Source of the DNA: DATFNI01 sp963712305
GTDB taxonomy: Bacteria; Bacteroidota; Rhodothermia; Balneolales; DATFMH01
Reading direction: 5' to 3'
Assembly: GCA_963712305.1 (NCBI GenBank)
Contig: CAVQHI010000001.1
Location: forward strand, 62,001-126,000
DNA: 64,000 nucleotides
Each line of letters starts with the position of its first letter. The first letter of the stretch is position 1. The notes beneath the pieces were generated by a model, which saw only the letters and a list, made by a program, of their open reading frames with translations, ran no database searches and was not told the DNA's origin. This document shows, one piece after another, positions 51,800 to 61,271 of this stretch. Position numbers and translations under genes: made by a program.

Positions 51800-53023
51800 T
51801 CATACCCATGGGCTTTGTCTACGGGCTAATGCGATTTTAGCGGCTTCCTTGGCAATAACCAGCTCTTCATCCGTAGCAATAACATATACATCAACTCTGG
51901 AATCATCAGTACTAATCTTACTTTCGACAGTACCAACAGCCTTACGGTTTCGGTCTGGATCGACCTTAATTCCCAAACTTTCCATTTCCTGCAATATCTT
52001 TTGACGTACCTGAGGCGAATTCTGTCCGATTCCAGCGGTAAAGATGATGGCATCGCAACCATTGAGAGTCGCAATGTAAGAACCGACATACAATTTGGCA
52101 CGATAAGTGAATGCATCGATAGCTTGTTGGCATCGCCGGTCTCCGTTCCCTGCCTCCTGGATAAGATCTCGCATATCGGCAGCATATCCACTTAGACCAA
52201 GCAACCCGCTGTGACGATTCAGCAGTGAGTGAAGATCACGCAAAGGAAGTTCTTCTTTTTCGACCAAATAAAACAAGATTGACGGATCGATATCACCGCT
52301 CCGTGTACCCATTATTAATCCGGATAAAGGTGTAAAGCCCATGCTCGTGTCTACGGACTCACCGCCACGGATTGCGCAAACCGAAGCCCCGTTTCCAAGA
52401 TGACACGTGATAACTTTGGAGCCCTCGACGTTGATCCCACTCAAGTCGTAATACCTTCGGCTGACATAATAGTGAGAGGTTCCGTGGAATCCGTATTTCC
52501 GGATTTTATATCGGCGATATAACCGGTTGGGAATCCCGTAAAGGTAAGCCTGTGCGGGTACCGAGTGGTGAAAAGCCGTGTCGAACACAGCCACATGTGG
52601 AATATTGGGTAACGCCTTTTGGGCAGCATGAATACCGCTCAGATTCGGTGGATTATGGAGTGGAGCAAGGTCGATGGCCTGTTCAATCGCTTTGACAACA
52701 TCGTCATCAATAAGCACGGAATCTTTGAAAGTCTCTCCCCCGTGAACGACACGATGACCAACAGCACTGATCTGATCAAGTGATGATATCACCTCATTTT
52801 CCGGATCACTGAGAAAGTCGAGAATCTCTTTCAAAGCTTTTGAATGATCCTCCAGATCCGCAGTCTTCTTCACAGGTTTTTTACCCGTCACCTCATGCTT
52901 GACAATTGATTTAATCGCTCCTATTCGTTCAACGATACCCGTACAGAGTATACTGTCGTCATCTGTTTCAATCACTTGATACTTAACGGAAGAACTTCCG
53001 CAATTGATAACTAAAACTATCAT
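51800..53023 (-). CDS. ackA: Acetate kinase
   Basis: 407 residues of the ASKHA fold: INCGSSSVKYQVIE (7-20), GHRVVHGG, FDTAFHHSVPAQAYLYG, HLGNGASVCAIRGGESVDTSMGFTPLSGLIMGTRSGDIDP and FTAGIGQNSP. Converts acetyl phosphate and ADP to acetate and ATP. Normal length. Downstream come the caspase-like gene (18 bp), the DMT transporter and pta. Confidence 0.96.
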   Translation of the reverse strand: MIVLVINCGSSSVKYQVIETDDDSILCTGIVERIGAIKSIVKHEVTGKKPVKKTADLEDHSKALKEILDFLSDPENEVISSLDQISAVGHRVVHGGETFKDSVLIDDDVVKAIEQAIDLAPLHNPPNLSGIHAAQKALPNIPHVAVFDTAFHHSVPAQAYLYGIPNRLYRRYKIRKYGFHGTSHYYVSRRYYDLSGINVEGSKVITCHLGNGASVCAIRGGESVDTSMGFTPLSGLIMGTRSGDIDPSILFYLVEKEELPLRDLHSLLNRHSGLLGLSGYAADMRDLIQEAGNGDRRCQQAIDAFTYRAKLYVGSYIATLNGCDAIIFTAGIGQNSPQVRQKILQEMESLGIKVDPDRNRKAVGTVESKISTDDSRVDVYVIATDEELVIAKEAAKIALARRQSPWV

Positions 53024-53034
53024 GATGCTATAAT

Positions 53035-54294
53035 CTATTTAAATGGAATAATTGCATTCAGACCAAAAATGTTACGGTATTTAAAAGGACTTGATCCATC
53101 CATGGGATCTGACAGCCACAGAGGCACATCATACCTGAATGTGATGGTTTTTGTCCGACCTTCATTGTCGGGGAAAGTGATGGACAAAGCAAAGCCGGGA
53201 CCTGCATCACCGCGGAAATCACGTCCATCGGAAACCACGATATTGCTCGTATTCAATGCTGTCTTTTGTTTAAAAGTCCCCCCTGCATCTGCAAAGAGAT
53301 AGCTTCGAAAAGACAAAAAATTATTGATAAAACTGTGTTTGGCAAGCAACTGGCTTATCGGATTCGGGTAGGTCAATTCCGTATTGACGGATGTGATGTT
53401 GCGCATCAGGTGTGGAGCATTCGTCTTAAGGTTATAAATATCCTGACTCAGATATCCCCGAATGGCAGGACCGCCAGCCAGCTGCACCCACCCTTCTCTC
53501 ATCCAAACAGGAGGCACCGTACCCCGCCCCCTCATGAAAGGATTCCCCTTCCAATCGTGTGGTGAAGACATGCTGTATAGATATTGGTATTGAACAGGAG
53601 TATCCGTACTGGATAATGCACCAAACAGACGATAATTCCACTGGAATCCAGATCCTAAAGTAAATTTTTGGGCAAATTCGAGGGTTCCCTGTGCAAAACT
53701 CTTTCCACTGATCCCCGGACTCACTCTTGTCTTTAAAGCAAGGTAAGTCGAACGATGTTGAGAAATTCGACGGATCGAAAAATCAAGATCTGCCAGGAAA
53801 TGCCAGTCAGTGTCCCACAAACCAGAAAAAAGCTCATAATTTGTTGTGTACAATTTCTCTCCAAATACCTTGAAATGGAACAGATCATATTTATCCTCGT
53901 CAAAACCGACCTGCCAGCGTTTATTTAATTCCAGGCCATGCTGAGTGTATCCTGCACGGTATTCACTAACAATACCTATCGACGACTCTGCATTAAAATC
54001 ACTCCATGAGTCTATTGGTTCTGTAAAATCCATATAATAAGAAAGTGGCACTTTGGGAAAGCGTGTAGCAAGCCACACACCAAGGTTCAATCGGTGGTAG
54101 CCAAAAGCAGTATTACCCGCCTGTCCGCCGCGAACATCAACTCCAATCCTTGCAGCATCGACACTGTTATACCATATGTCGGGAAAGAAACGAACATCAT
54201 AGGGAGCATTCGCATTCTGTGCCTTAACCTGCCACGTAAATAATAATGGCAGAAGGATAAAGATGGGTAATATTATGAATCGTTTTTTACTCAT
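53035..54294 (-). CDS. Outer-membrane beta-barrel protein
   Basis: 419 residues with a signal peptide (MSKKRFIILPIFILLPLLFTWQVKAQ). The mature part is made of alternating aromatic/polar strands (YHRLNLGVWLATRF, LSYYMDFTEP, STYLALKTRVSPGI, FQWNYRLFGAL, KTITFRYDVPLWL), ends in a typical barrel C-terminus (FGLNAIIPFK) and has about 12-16 predicted strands. It resembles the barrel that follows M1-type or GldN-adjacent peptidases, but no catalytic part is present. Its ATG overlaps the Nudix stop (TAATG). Confidence 0.68.
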   Translation of the reverse strand: MSKKRFIILPIFILLPLLFTWQVKAQNANAPYDVRFFPDIWYNSVDAARIGVDVRGGQAGNTAFGYHRLNLGVWLATRFPKVPLSYYMDFTEPIDSWSDFNAESSIGIVSEYRAGYTQHGLELNKRWQVGFDEDKYDLFHFKVFGEKLYTTNYELFSGLWDTDWHFLADLDFSIRRISQHRSTYLALKTRVSPGISGKSFAQGTLEFAQKFTLGSGFQWNYRLFGALSSTDTPVQYQYLYSMSSPHDWKGNPFMRGRGTVPPVWMREGWVQLAGGPAIRGYLSQDIYNLKTNAPHLMRNITSVNTELTYPNPISQLLAKHSFINNFLSFRSYLFADAGGTFKQKTALNTSNIVVSDGRDFRGDAGPGFALSITFPDNEGRTKTITFRYDVPLWLSDPMDGSSPFKYRNIFGLNAIIPFK

Positions 54295-54755
54295 TAATTA
54301 ATAATCCATTCGTCTATTATATTCCCGGATCGCAAAATCTGATCGATTAAACCTATCAGGCGCCGTTGTTCCGGCCAGACAATAACTTTTTCGGCTTCAT
54401 ACTTTTGGAGCCAACGATAAGATTCGTGTTCTTCGTTCAGGGTTATGTTGACCTTCGGGTCGAGTTCAGCAGCAAATACGGGAATTAACAAAATACGATC
54501 ACTTTGAGCTTCATAGAAATGATTCAGACTCGGTACGCTCCAGTATTCAGTTGGTTCACAGCCTGTTTCTTCCAATAATTCACGCAACCCGGCCTCCCAG
54601 GCTGTCTCGTTATCCTTAATTTTTCCACCGACCATCCGCCATTGACCTGCACAATATGATCCCTTTGCACGTTGAAATAACAGAAATTCAATATTGTCTC
54701 TAATTTTCCGGTAAGGATAAACGTCTATAACCCTGACTTGATCCATGTAACTCAT
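54294..54755 (-). CDS. Nudix hydrolase
   Basis: 153 residues. The Nudix box fits the consensus exactly: G44-x5-E50-x7-R58E59LLE62E63TG (sequence GGKIKDNETAWEAGLREL and continuing LEETG). The small size and KIRDNIEFLLFQRAKGSYCAGQW lead suggest dATP/NTP or dihydroneopterin triphosphate diphosphatases, without proof. TAATG coupling with the barrel gene follows. Confidence 0.88.
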   Translation of the reverse strand: MSYMDQVRVIDVYPYRKIRDNIEFLLFQRAKGSYCAGQWRMVGGKIKDNETAWEAGLRELLEETGCEPTEYWSVPSLNHFYEAQSDRILLIPVFAAELDPKVNITLNEEHESYRWLQKYEAEKVIVWPEQRRLIGLIDQILRSGNIIDEWIIN

Positions 54756-54854
54756 TCATGTAATTCAAAGAATGCGCAATTTACGGAGCTTCTACGGTAA
54801 TATCATTCACGAGTTGGTTAAATAAGTAAACAAAAGTATCTCGTAGAGAGTCTT

Positions 54855-55410
54855 GAATCAATGAACTACCCCGCTGCAAGCAGACGGGGTATCAGAAGAG
54901 TCGTAGCTGCACAGCTTTGTGCAAAGTCTTGTACTCCTCTTCAACTCCCTGTTCTCTAACATATTTGGAGATTGTGTCTTCATTGCCATGTTTCCCTACT
55001 GTACTAACATAATAACCGTCCGTCCAGAACTCTGCTCCCCATAATTGTTTCTTCACTTCTGGGTGTTCACGGAATATTTCTCTTGCTGTGATGCTCTTCA
55101 ACATCTTGATTATCTGCGTTGGACTCTTTGTTGGCACAGATTGTAGTAAAAAATGGACATGGTCTTTATCAGTGCCTATTTCAAGAAAATAGACCTCATA
55201 TCGCTTTTCTATTTCCATACATATATTCTTCAATGTCTCATCTACCGAATCCGTAAAGACCACTCGCCTGTATTTTGCCGGACATACAAAATGATAGATC
55301 AGTACCGAAACATTGTGTGATTTGTGAATATATTGGCTTTCTTGCATTCATAAAGGTACAAAAATTACGCTGCAAGCAGCGGGGAACTAACCCCGTAGCG
55401 ATTAGAAGTG
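54855..55410 (-). mobile_element. IS200/IS605-type insertion sequence, tnpA only
   Basis: One Y1 transposase gene flanked by subterminal hairpins. At the 3' side of the gene, 54867-54891 has a 9-bp stem with a bulged base around CTTG/CAAG. At the 5' side, 55368-55381 (CGCTG-CAAG-CAGCG) sits beside 55381-55394 (GGGG...CCCC). Both ends share CCCCGCTG...CAGCG-like sequence, as expected for ends recognised by one transposase. No terminal inverted repeats or target duplication, as in this family. Exact termini not determined. No tnpB. Confidence 0.7.
54892..55347 (-). CDS. tnpA: IS200/IS605 family transposase TnpA (Y1, HUH)
   Basis: 151 residues, full length. HUH motif HVH (His63 and His65) in TDKDHVHFLLQSVP; the catalytic Tyr is probably Tyr129 in KYVREQ, with the conserved Gln133. 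FWTDGYYVSTVGKH is the family signature. It cuts and rejoins single-stranded DNA at the hairpin ends. The frame is intact, so the element may be active. Confidence 0.93.
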   Translation of the reverse strand: MQESQYIHKSHNVSVLIYHFVCPAKYRRVVFTDSVDETLKNICMEIEKRYEVYFLEIGTDKDHVHFLLQSVPTKSPTQIIKMLKSITAREIFREHPEVKKQLWGAEFWTDGYYVSTVGKHGNEDTISKYVREQGVEEEYKTLHKAVQLRLF

Positions 55411-55796
55411 ATACACATGAAGAAATGAGCTGCGGCAAACCTCCTGTAACAATGAACCACAGACCAGAGATCAACCTGATTATCGGAAACCGTCGAACTA
55501 AAGATGTGGTAATCACTTAACCCATTTACCTGTATTTGACAACACAAATCCATCAACTGCCCCTGATATATTTAACTGACCGTGCAACTGATCGATAAGT
55601 CTATGGTTATTATTAGAAAAGAAATTTTTCCCGTCGCTTCGGGATAGCAACTAAGGGTAAAGCGGGTTATCTTGGGCTCGATCAAATTATAGCCAAATTA
55701 GAGATAACGAATTATGGGATATCGGGCATTGAATTCAATCGTTCAAGCTCATTATTTTCTTTGATAAATCCCTGAAACCTAAAAATTAATTATTTC
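55411..55796. other. Intergenic region between the IS element and greA
   Basis: 386 bp with no supported gene, RNA gene or repeat. It must hold the greA operon promoter; I could not point to boxes with confidence. A small hairpin TCCCG-TCGCTT-CGGGA lies near 55629-55645. Confidence 0.4.
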
Positions 55797-56273
55797 GTGA
55801 ATTACAACTATCTGAGTAAAGAAGGATACGAGAAAATTGAGAAAGAACTACGTGATCTGAAAACAAGGGGCCGCAAAGAAACGGCAAACGACATTGCTGA
55901 AGCTCGTGCCAAAGGTGATTTGAGTGAAAATGCGGAGTACGACGCGGCCAAAGAAGCACAAGGAATGCTGGAAAAAAAGATCGCAGAGTTAGAAAATACG
56001 CTTGCTACTTCCCGGATCATCGACGATAAGAATATCGATACCTCAAAGGTCTATATCCTTTCAAAAGTCACCATTCTTAACCGTAAGACTGGAAAGGAAA
56101 TGAAATATACGGTTGTTGCCCCTCAAGAGGCTGATTTTAAACAAGGAAAAATTTCAAACAAATCACCTATCGGTCTGTCACTGATGGGTAAAAGTGTCGG
56201 GGACGTCGTGGAAGTGAAAGTCCCCGCGGGAAAACTGGAACTGGAAATTAAAAATATAGAACGTAACGGATGA
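55797..56273 (+). CDS. greA: Transcription elongation factor GreA
   Basis: 158 residues: N-terminal coiled coil (YEKIEKELRDLKTRGRKETANDIAEARAKGDLSENAEYDAAKE, tip acidic residues DLSENAEYDAA that reach into RNA polymerase) and C-terminal FKBP-like domain (SPIGLSLMGKSVGDVVEVKVPAG). Rescues backtracked polymerase by stimulating transcript cleavage. Starts with GTG. Ends in ATGA overlap with ugd. Confidence 0.95.
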   Translation: MNYNYLSKEGYEKIEKELRDLKTRGRKETANDIAEARAKGDLSENAEYDAAKEAQGMLEKKIAELENTLATSRIIDDKNIDTSKVYILSKVTILNRKTGKEMKYTVVAPQEADFKQGKISNKSPIGLSLMGKSVGDVVEVKVPAGKLELEIKNIERNG

Positions 56274-57595
56274 AAATTGCTGTAGTAGGAACCGGCTATG
56301 TAGGGCTGGTGTCAGGTACCTGTTTCGCAGATTCCGGGAATCAGGTCATCTGTGTCGACAATAACCTGGATAAGGTAAAAAAGCTACAAAACGGTGAAAT
56401 ACCCATTTATGAGCCGGGACTTGAGACGTTATTCGAGCGATCAGTAAGAGAAAAGAGATTAACCTTTACTTCTGATTTGAAGCATGCTGTGGATAACTCA
56501 GAGATCATCTTTCTCTGTCTTCCAACCCCACCGGGTGCAGACGGACAAGCTGACCTGCAGTTTGTGCTACAGGTGGCCAATGATATCGGCCATATTATGA
56601 AAGATTATAAGGTCATTGTCAACAAAAGCACTGTTCCCGTTGGAACAGCCGAGCGCGTCAGAAATACCATTGCTGGTATCACCGATGTACCTTTTGATGT
56701 CGTTTCTAATCCGGAATTTCTGCGTGAAGGTGCTGCTCTTGACGATTTCCTCAAACCAGAGCGCGTTGTTATCGGGACATCCAGTGAAAAAGCGGCAAAA
56801 AAAATGCAGATGCTCTACGAACCATTCGTTCGCAGTGGCAACCCGATCATTGTAGTCGACGAGAAAAGCTCCGAGATGACCAAATATGCGGCCAACTCAT
56901 TCCTGGCCACCAAGATTACTTTTATGAATGAGATTGCCAATCTTTGTGAGGTTCTTGGTGCAAATGTAGACAATGTCCGCCGTGGGATCGGAACAGATTC
57001 GCGTATCGGCAAACGATTCCTCTTTGCAGGCATCGGTTATGGAGGCAGTTGTTTCCCGAAAGACGTGCAGGCACTTCATTACACAGCCGGTCAGAATGGA
57101 TATGATTTCAAAATGCTCGAATCGGTGATGAATGTTAATAATGCTCAGAAAGTGACCATTGTAAGTAAAATGGACACTTATTTTGATGGCAAACTCGAGG
57201 ATAAAAAAGTAGCACTTTGGGGACTGGCTTTCAAACCCGAAACGGACGATGTCCGCGAAGCTCCAGCCCTCTACATTTGTGATGAACTGATAAATCGCAA
57301 TGCACAAATCGTTGCATACGATCCTGAGGCTACTGAGAACTTTAAGCAAGCTTTGGGAGAAGCGAAGAGCAGCAAAATTGAATTTGTCAGTGAAGCTTCG
57401 GATGCTCTTCATGACGCAGATGCTTTAATCATCTGCACTGAGTGGAATGAATTCCGTCGTCCGGATTTTGATCAGTTCCATGAAAAGATGAAAAATCCGG
57501 TTATTTTTGACGGACGTAATCTTTACGATCTGGAACGTGCTGAAGAAGCAAATATCACATACATAAGTGTTGGGAGGCCATCCGTTAATGTCTGA
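56270..57595 (+). CDS. ugd: UDP-glucose 6-dehydrogenase
   Basis: 441 residues. NAD-binding VVGTGYVGLVSG (5-16), then SNPEFLREGAALDDF, the catalytic Cys in GYGGSCFPKDVQAL (about 262), the linker LKP-type GLAFKPETDDVREAP and a C-terminal UDP-binding domain. Oxidises UDP-glucose to UDP-glucuronate, the substrate for the next gene's product. It overlaps greA by 4 nt and the epimerase gene by 8 nt. Confidence 0.93.
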   Translation: MKIAVVGTGYVGLVSGTCFADSGNQVICVDNNLDKVKKLQNGEIPIYEPGLETLFERSVREKRLTFTSDLKHAVDNSEIIFLCLPTPPGADGQADLQFVLQVANDIGHIMKDYKVIVNKSTVPVGTAERVRNTIAGITDVPFDVVSNPEFLREGAALDDFLKPERVVIGTSSEKAAKKMQMLYEPFVRSGNPIIVVDEKSSEMTKYAANSFLATKITFMNEIANLCEVLGANVDNVRRGIGTDSRIGKRFLFAGIGYGGSCFPKDVQALHYTAGQNGYDFKMLESVMNVNNAQKVTIVSKMDTYFDGKLEDKKVALWGLAFKPETDDVREAPALYICDELINRNAQIVAYDPEATENFKQALGEAKSSKIEFVSEASDALHDADALIICTEWNEFRRPDFDQFHEKMKNPVIFDGRNLYDLERAEEANITYISVGRPSVNV

Positions 57596-58550
57596 ACATA
57601 AAAAAACAGTATTAATAACCGGAGGAGCCGGTTTTCTCGGATCGCATCTTTGTGATCGATACATGAAAGAAGGTTTCAAGGTTATCTGTATGGATAATCT
57701 TAGTACCGGTGCAGTCGAGAACATCGAGCATCTAATTGGTAACGATGACTTCACTTTCATCAAGCATGATGTCACAAACTACATCCATGTAAATGGGGAC
57801 CTCGATCTCGTTCTCCACTTTGCGTCGCCCGCATCGCCAATCGATTACCTTGAGTTGCCCATTCAGACACTCAAGGTTGGTTCACTCGGTACCCACAAGG
57901 CACTGGGCCTGGCCAAAGTAAAAAATGCCCGGTTCCTTCTCGCTTCTACAAGTGAGGTTTATGGTGATCCTATGATTCATCCTCAAAAAGAAGAATACTG
58001 GGGCAATGTGAATCCGATTGGCATTCGTGGCGTATATGATGAGGCCAAACGATTTGCTGAGGCGATCGTAATGGCTTATCATCGCTATCACGGTGTTGAA
58101 ACCCGTATCGTTCGGATCTTTAATACATACGGTCCGCGCATGAGGCTCGAGGACGGCCGTGCCCTCCCTACCTTCATGTCACAGGCGTTGTTGGGTGAGG
58201 ACATCACTATATTCGGAGATGGGTCTCAAACGCGTTCTTTCTGTTATGTTGAAGATCTTGTTGATGGTATTTACAGACTATCGCAAACCGATTACATCTA
58301 TCCGGTAAACATCGGCAATCCTGAAGAAATTACTATTCTGGATTTTGCGAAAGAGATCGTTGAACTTACGGGCAGCAAAAGTAAAATTGCTTTCAAAGAG
58401 CTACCACAGGATGATCCTAAAGTGCGTCAGCCAGATACGACAAAAGCGAAAGAAGTCCTTAACTGGTCAGCGAAAGTTCATCGTCAGGAAGGTCTTAAGA
58501 GAACTCTCGAATATTTCAAAAATAAGTTGGATGCCAAAGTAAAAGATTAG
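57588..58550 (+). CDS. UDP-glucuronate decarboxylase (UDP-xylose synthase) type SDR
   Basis: 320 residues from ATG 57588. NAD motif TGGAGFLG (about 11-18), active-site YDEAKRFAEA (Tyr and Lys), LASTSEVYGDP, RIFNTYGPRM and TIFGDGSQTRSFCYVEDLV. Closest in shape to UXS proteins that convert UDP-glucuronate to UDP-xylose, consistent with ugd directly upstream; UDP-glucuronate epimerase is the alternative. The pair would supply nucleotide sugars for surface polysaccharide. A longer frame from 57567 is inside ugd and less likely. Confidence 0.88.
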   Translation: MSEHKKTVLITGGAGFLGSHLCDRYMKEGFKVICMDNLSTGAVENIEHLIGNDDFTFIKHDVTNYIHVNGDLDLVLHFASPASPIDYLELPIQTLKVGSLGTHKALGLAKVKNARFLLASTSEVYGDPMIHPQKEEYWGNVNPIGIRGVYDEAKRFAEAIVMAYHRYHGVETRIVRIFNTYGPRMRLEDGRALPTFMSQALLGEDITIFGDGSQTRSFCYVEDLVDGIYRLSQTDYIYPVNIGNPEEITILDFAKEIVELTGSKSKIAFKELPQDDPKVRQPDTTKAKEVLNWSAKVHRQEGLKRTLEYFKNKLDAKVKD

Positions 58551-58583
58551 ATATCTACAGGTTTCCGACTTTACTAATACTAC

Positions 58584-58625
58584 AAGACCTGCCATGTATT
58601 TTATTACCTGGCAGGTCTTTTTTTT
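58584..58625 (+). terminator. Rho-independent terminator between the convergent UXS and GH31 genes
   Basis: Stem AAGACCTGCC / GGCAGGTCTT with a 16-base loop and eight or nine T on the plus strand. An A-run on the other side could let it act in both directions for the two converging genes. Confidence 0.9.
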
Positions 58626-58644
58626 ATTCTAATTCCCCACCTGT

Positions 58645-61098
58645 TTACTTTAGAATCCTGATATTCTTCATATCCGCAGATATCTTGAATTCAAGTATAC
58701 CTGTTTTTGAATCGTAATTCGCATCCACTCGTTTGCCATCCACCATCGTAGCTCGCGGTGCTTTACCCAAACCATGAATCCGGACATCAAAAGAAGTGAC
58801 GGCTCCTGAATAATCACCCTCCCGGGACAAATCGATATTCAGATATTTTTCATTTGATTTTGTAATGAAGGTGGTGAGACGATATTGACCTTTGTGATAC
58901 TCCTGACTTTCACCGTCATCTTCATACAATTCACTCTTTTGAGACCCACCGTTGTAAACACGAAGAGTCATGCTGGTAATATGTTTTTCGCCGACGTATT
59001 GCTGCACTTCTTGCATCGGGATTACCGATCCGGCCTGAACAAAAAGCGGCAATCCCTTCAGCGGGTGCGTGTAAATTTTATTGTAGGTATCCACTGCCCG
59101 GATTGGAGCATTTACCCTAATATATTTTCCGCCGGTGTAAGTTGAATCATTGAAGAATCCGTACCATTCTCCCTTCGGCAAATACAACTGCCTGCTATTT
59201 ATTCCCTCGTGAATAACAGGGGCTGCCATCAGATGATCGCCAAGCATAAACTGGTCATTGATATTGTATGTATGCGGATCGTTTTGATATTCCCACACAA
59301 GTGGCCTTATGATCGGACTTCCAGTCTGCGTATGCTCATAAAAAGATGTATAAAGAACCGGAAGCATCTTATACCGAAATTGTATGAGCTTCTTGTTGAT
59401 GTATGTGTACATATGACCATAATCCCACGGTTCCTGTGATATGGTTCCTTTGGATGAATGGGTACGACAAAAAGGCATCAGCGCACCAATCTGCAAAAAA
59501 CGCATATACAGCTCGCCAGATGGTGATCCGCCAAAACCACCGATATCGAATCCCGCAAAGGGTTCGCCGGCCAGTCCTGTGGCCATAACCATCGGTATCG
59601 TAAGACCGACATCCTGCCAGCGTGAAACATTATCTCCGGTCCACATGGCAGCATATCGCTGTGTGCCCGAGAAACCAGCTCTTGTAAGCACAAAAGGCCT
59701 TTTATTCGGTTCATGTTTTAACAACCCTTTATAAGTATCTCTGGCCTCCAGCAGACCGTAAATATTATGCATTTCGAGATGGCTGGTCTCGTTGCCCTCA
59801 TTATTGAAGACAGCAATATCCGGCATCGTCGTACCCCCAAAGACAGCGGGTTCATTCATATCTATCCAGATTCCGGACACCCCTTTTTGTTCCCAGTCAG
59901 AAACCAGGTCCCCCCACCATGTACCTGTTTCGGGTTTTGAGAAATCAGGGAAAGTCACTTTCCCTGGCCAGACATCCCCAACATAGTTACTGCCATCAGG
60001 ATATTTAACATAGAGGTTTTTACTCAACCCGGAATTATAGACCGAATAAGTGCTGTCTTTCTTGATGCCCGGATCGATAATCGTAACGACCTTGAATCCC
60101 TGATTTTTTAGTTTTGATAGCATTTGTGATGGATGGGGAAAATATTCCTTGTTCCAGGTGAAATCACGGTAACCGTGCATGTAATCGATATCGAGATAGA
60201 ACACGTCGCAAGGTATCTCCTGCTCCCTGAACTGGTTTGCCAGCATATACAGCTCTTTGTCAGGATAGTAACTGTAGCGGCTTTGCTGATATCCTAATGC
60301 CCACTTTGGTGGCAATGGAGCCCTTCCTGTCAACCGGGTATAGCGCTGTAAGACGTCCTTGATATCCGGACCGAAGAACACATAATAGCAGAGTTCGCCG
60401 CCTTCAGAATAATAACCAATATGCGTCTTTAACTGCCCGCCAAAATCGAAGGTGGTTTTATAAGAATTGTTATAGAAGACCCCATATGCCTTGTTATTTG
60501 CGAGGCCTATGTAAAATGGATATGATTGATACAGTGGGTCTGTACTTCCGCGCATATATCCTCCATGATCCGTATTCCACAACGTAAATGTTGCCCCTGC
60601 GCGATTCATCTGATAGGGACGCTCACCCAAACCATAATACACTTCATTAGGTTTTCTTTTAACCATGTGGCAGATCTTGACACCCTGATGACCCGCTCCA
60701 AAAGAGTCATCCATAAACTGATATCCTGCATCACTTTCGTAGCTGATTCGAAATGGAGACTTTTGAATTCTGAGAATCTCATTGCCCGCTTTTAAAAGTA
60801 AAGCGCTTACATTTTCTTCAATTTTTACATCCTCCTCGGGCGGCATACTGTTTACCGTAGCATAGGAAAATAACGGAGCGAACTTTCCACTAAATGAATA
60901 GCGAATACGAAATCCGACGCCTTTTAGATAGGCAATTCGCACGCTTCCGTTGTCGAGTCGACCTTCAAATACATGATCGACCTTTTTATAGCTCTCCAGA
61001 TTTCCGGCGAACTGATAGGCGCCAGACTGGGCAAAACAACTGGTGCCTAATGAAACGAACAAAACGATCAGGAATAAGCAGAAAAGTTTCTTTATCAT
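58645..61098 (-). CDS. Secreted GH31 alpha-glucosidase family enzyme (copy 1)
   Basis: About 817 residues with signal peptide (MIKKLFCLFLIVLFVSLGTSCFAQ). N-terminal galactose-mutarotase-like domain, (beta/alpha)8 barrel with nucleophile Asp413 in WIDMNEP and acid/base Asp489 in WTGDN, then two beta domains. GH31 signatures GLGERP, WALGYQQSRYSY and YLDIDYM (Asp303, Asp305) are present. Acts on alpha-linked glucosides or xylosides outside the inner membrane. The start at 61098 is preferred: upstream extension to 61152 is not signal-like. Paralogue of the next gene. Confidence 0.93.
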   Translation of the reverse strand: MIKKLFCLFLIVLFVSLGTSCFAQSGAYQFAGNLESYKKVDHVFEGRLDNGSVRIAYLKGVGFRIRYSFSGKFAPLFSYATVNSMPPEEDVKIEENVSALLLKAGNEILRIQKSPFRISYESDAGYQFMDDSFGAGHQGVKICHMVKRKPNEVYYGLGERPYQMNRAGATFTLWNTDHGGYMRGSTDPLYQSYPFYIGLANNKAYGVFYNNSYKTTFDFGGQLKTHIGYYSEGGELCYYVFFGPDIKDVLQRYTRLTGRAPLPPKWALGYQQSRYSYYPDKELYMLANQFREQEIPCDVFYLDIDYMHGYRDFTWNKEYFPHPSQMLSKLKNQGFKVVTIIDPGIKKDSTYSVYNSGLSKNLYVKYPDGSNYVGDVWPGKVTFPDFSKPETGTWWGDLVSDWEQKGVSGIWIDMNEPAVFGGTTMPDIAVFNNEGNETSHLEMHNIYGLLEARDTYKGLLKHEPNKRPFVLTRAGFSGTQRYAAMWTGDNVSRWQDVGLTIPMVMATGLAGEPFAGFDIGGFGGSPSGELYMRFLQIGALMPFCRTHSSKGTISQEPWDYGHMYTYINKKLIQFRYKMLPVLYTSFYEHTQTGSPIIRPLVWEYQNDPHTYNINDQFMLGDHLMAAPVIHEGINSRQLYLPKGEWYGFFNDSTYTGGKYIRVNAPIRAVDTYNKIYTHPLKGLPLFVQAGSVIPMQEVQQYVGEKHITSMTLRVYNGGSQKSELYEDDGESQEYHKGQYRLTTFITKSNEKYLNIDLSREGDYSGAVTSFDVRIHGLGKAPRATMVDGKRVDANYDSKTGILEFKISADMKNIRILK

Positions 61099-61204
61099 GG
61101 TAATAGCCAATTTGTAGTCATGCCCGTAAAATTTCTGGATCCAGAATGGCATGGCATATTTTGAAAGATTGCAAAACCCGGTATAAACTTGTCACAGTAG
61201 ATAA

Positions 61205-61241
61205 ACAAAAGGACCGCCTGACAATTCCTATCAGACGGCCC
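61205..61241 (-). terminator. Hairpin terminator after the second GH31 gene
   Basis: On the minus strand GGGCCGTCTGA pairs with TCAGGCGGTCC (two G-U pairs), followed by TTTTGTTTA. It sits 31 bp after the stop of the 61272 gene and upstream of the first GH31 gene, so the two copies likely have separate promoters. Confidence 0.7.
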
Positions 61242-61271
61242 GAAATTACAGAATTGCATCCAAAAATCAGA

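Noticed and set aside
55238..55520. Second gene or tnpB beside the IS200 transposase
   Set aside because: The overlapping frames on both strands are out-of-phase shadows of tnpA and its end hairpins; no zinc-finger or RuvC motif is present.
55600..55796. tRNA or small RNA gene upstream of greA
   Set aside because: I looked for a T-loop (GGTTCRANTCC) and paired acceptor arms and found none.
56897..57412. 171-residue open frame on the minus strand
   Set aside because: Antisense to ugd, no conserved motif.
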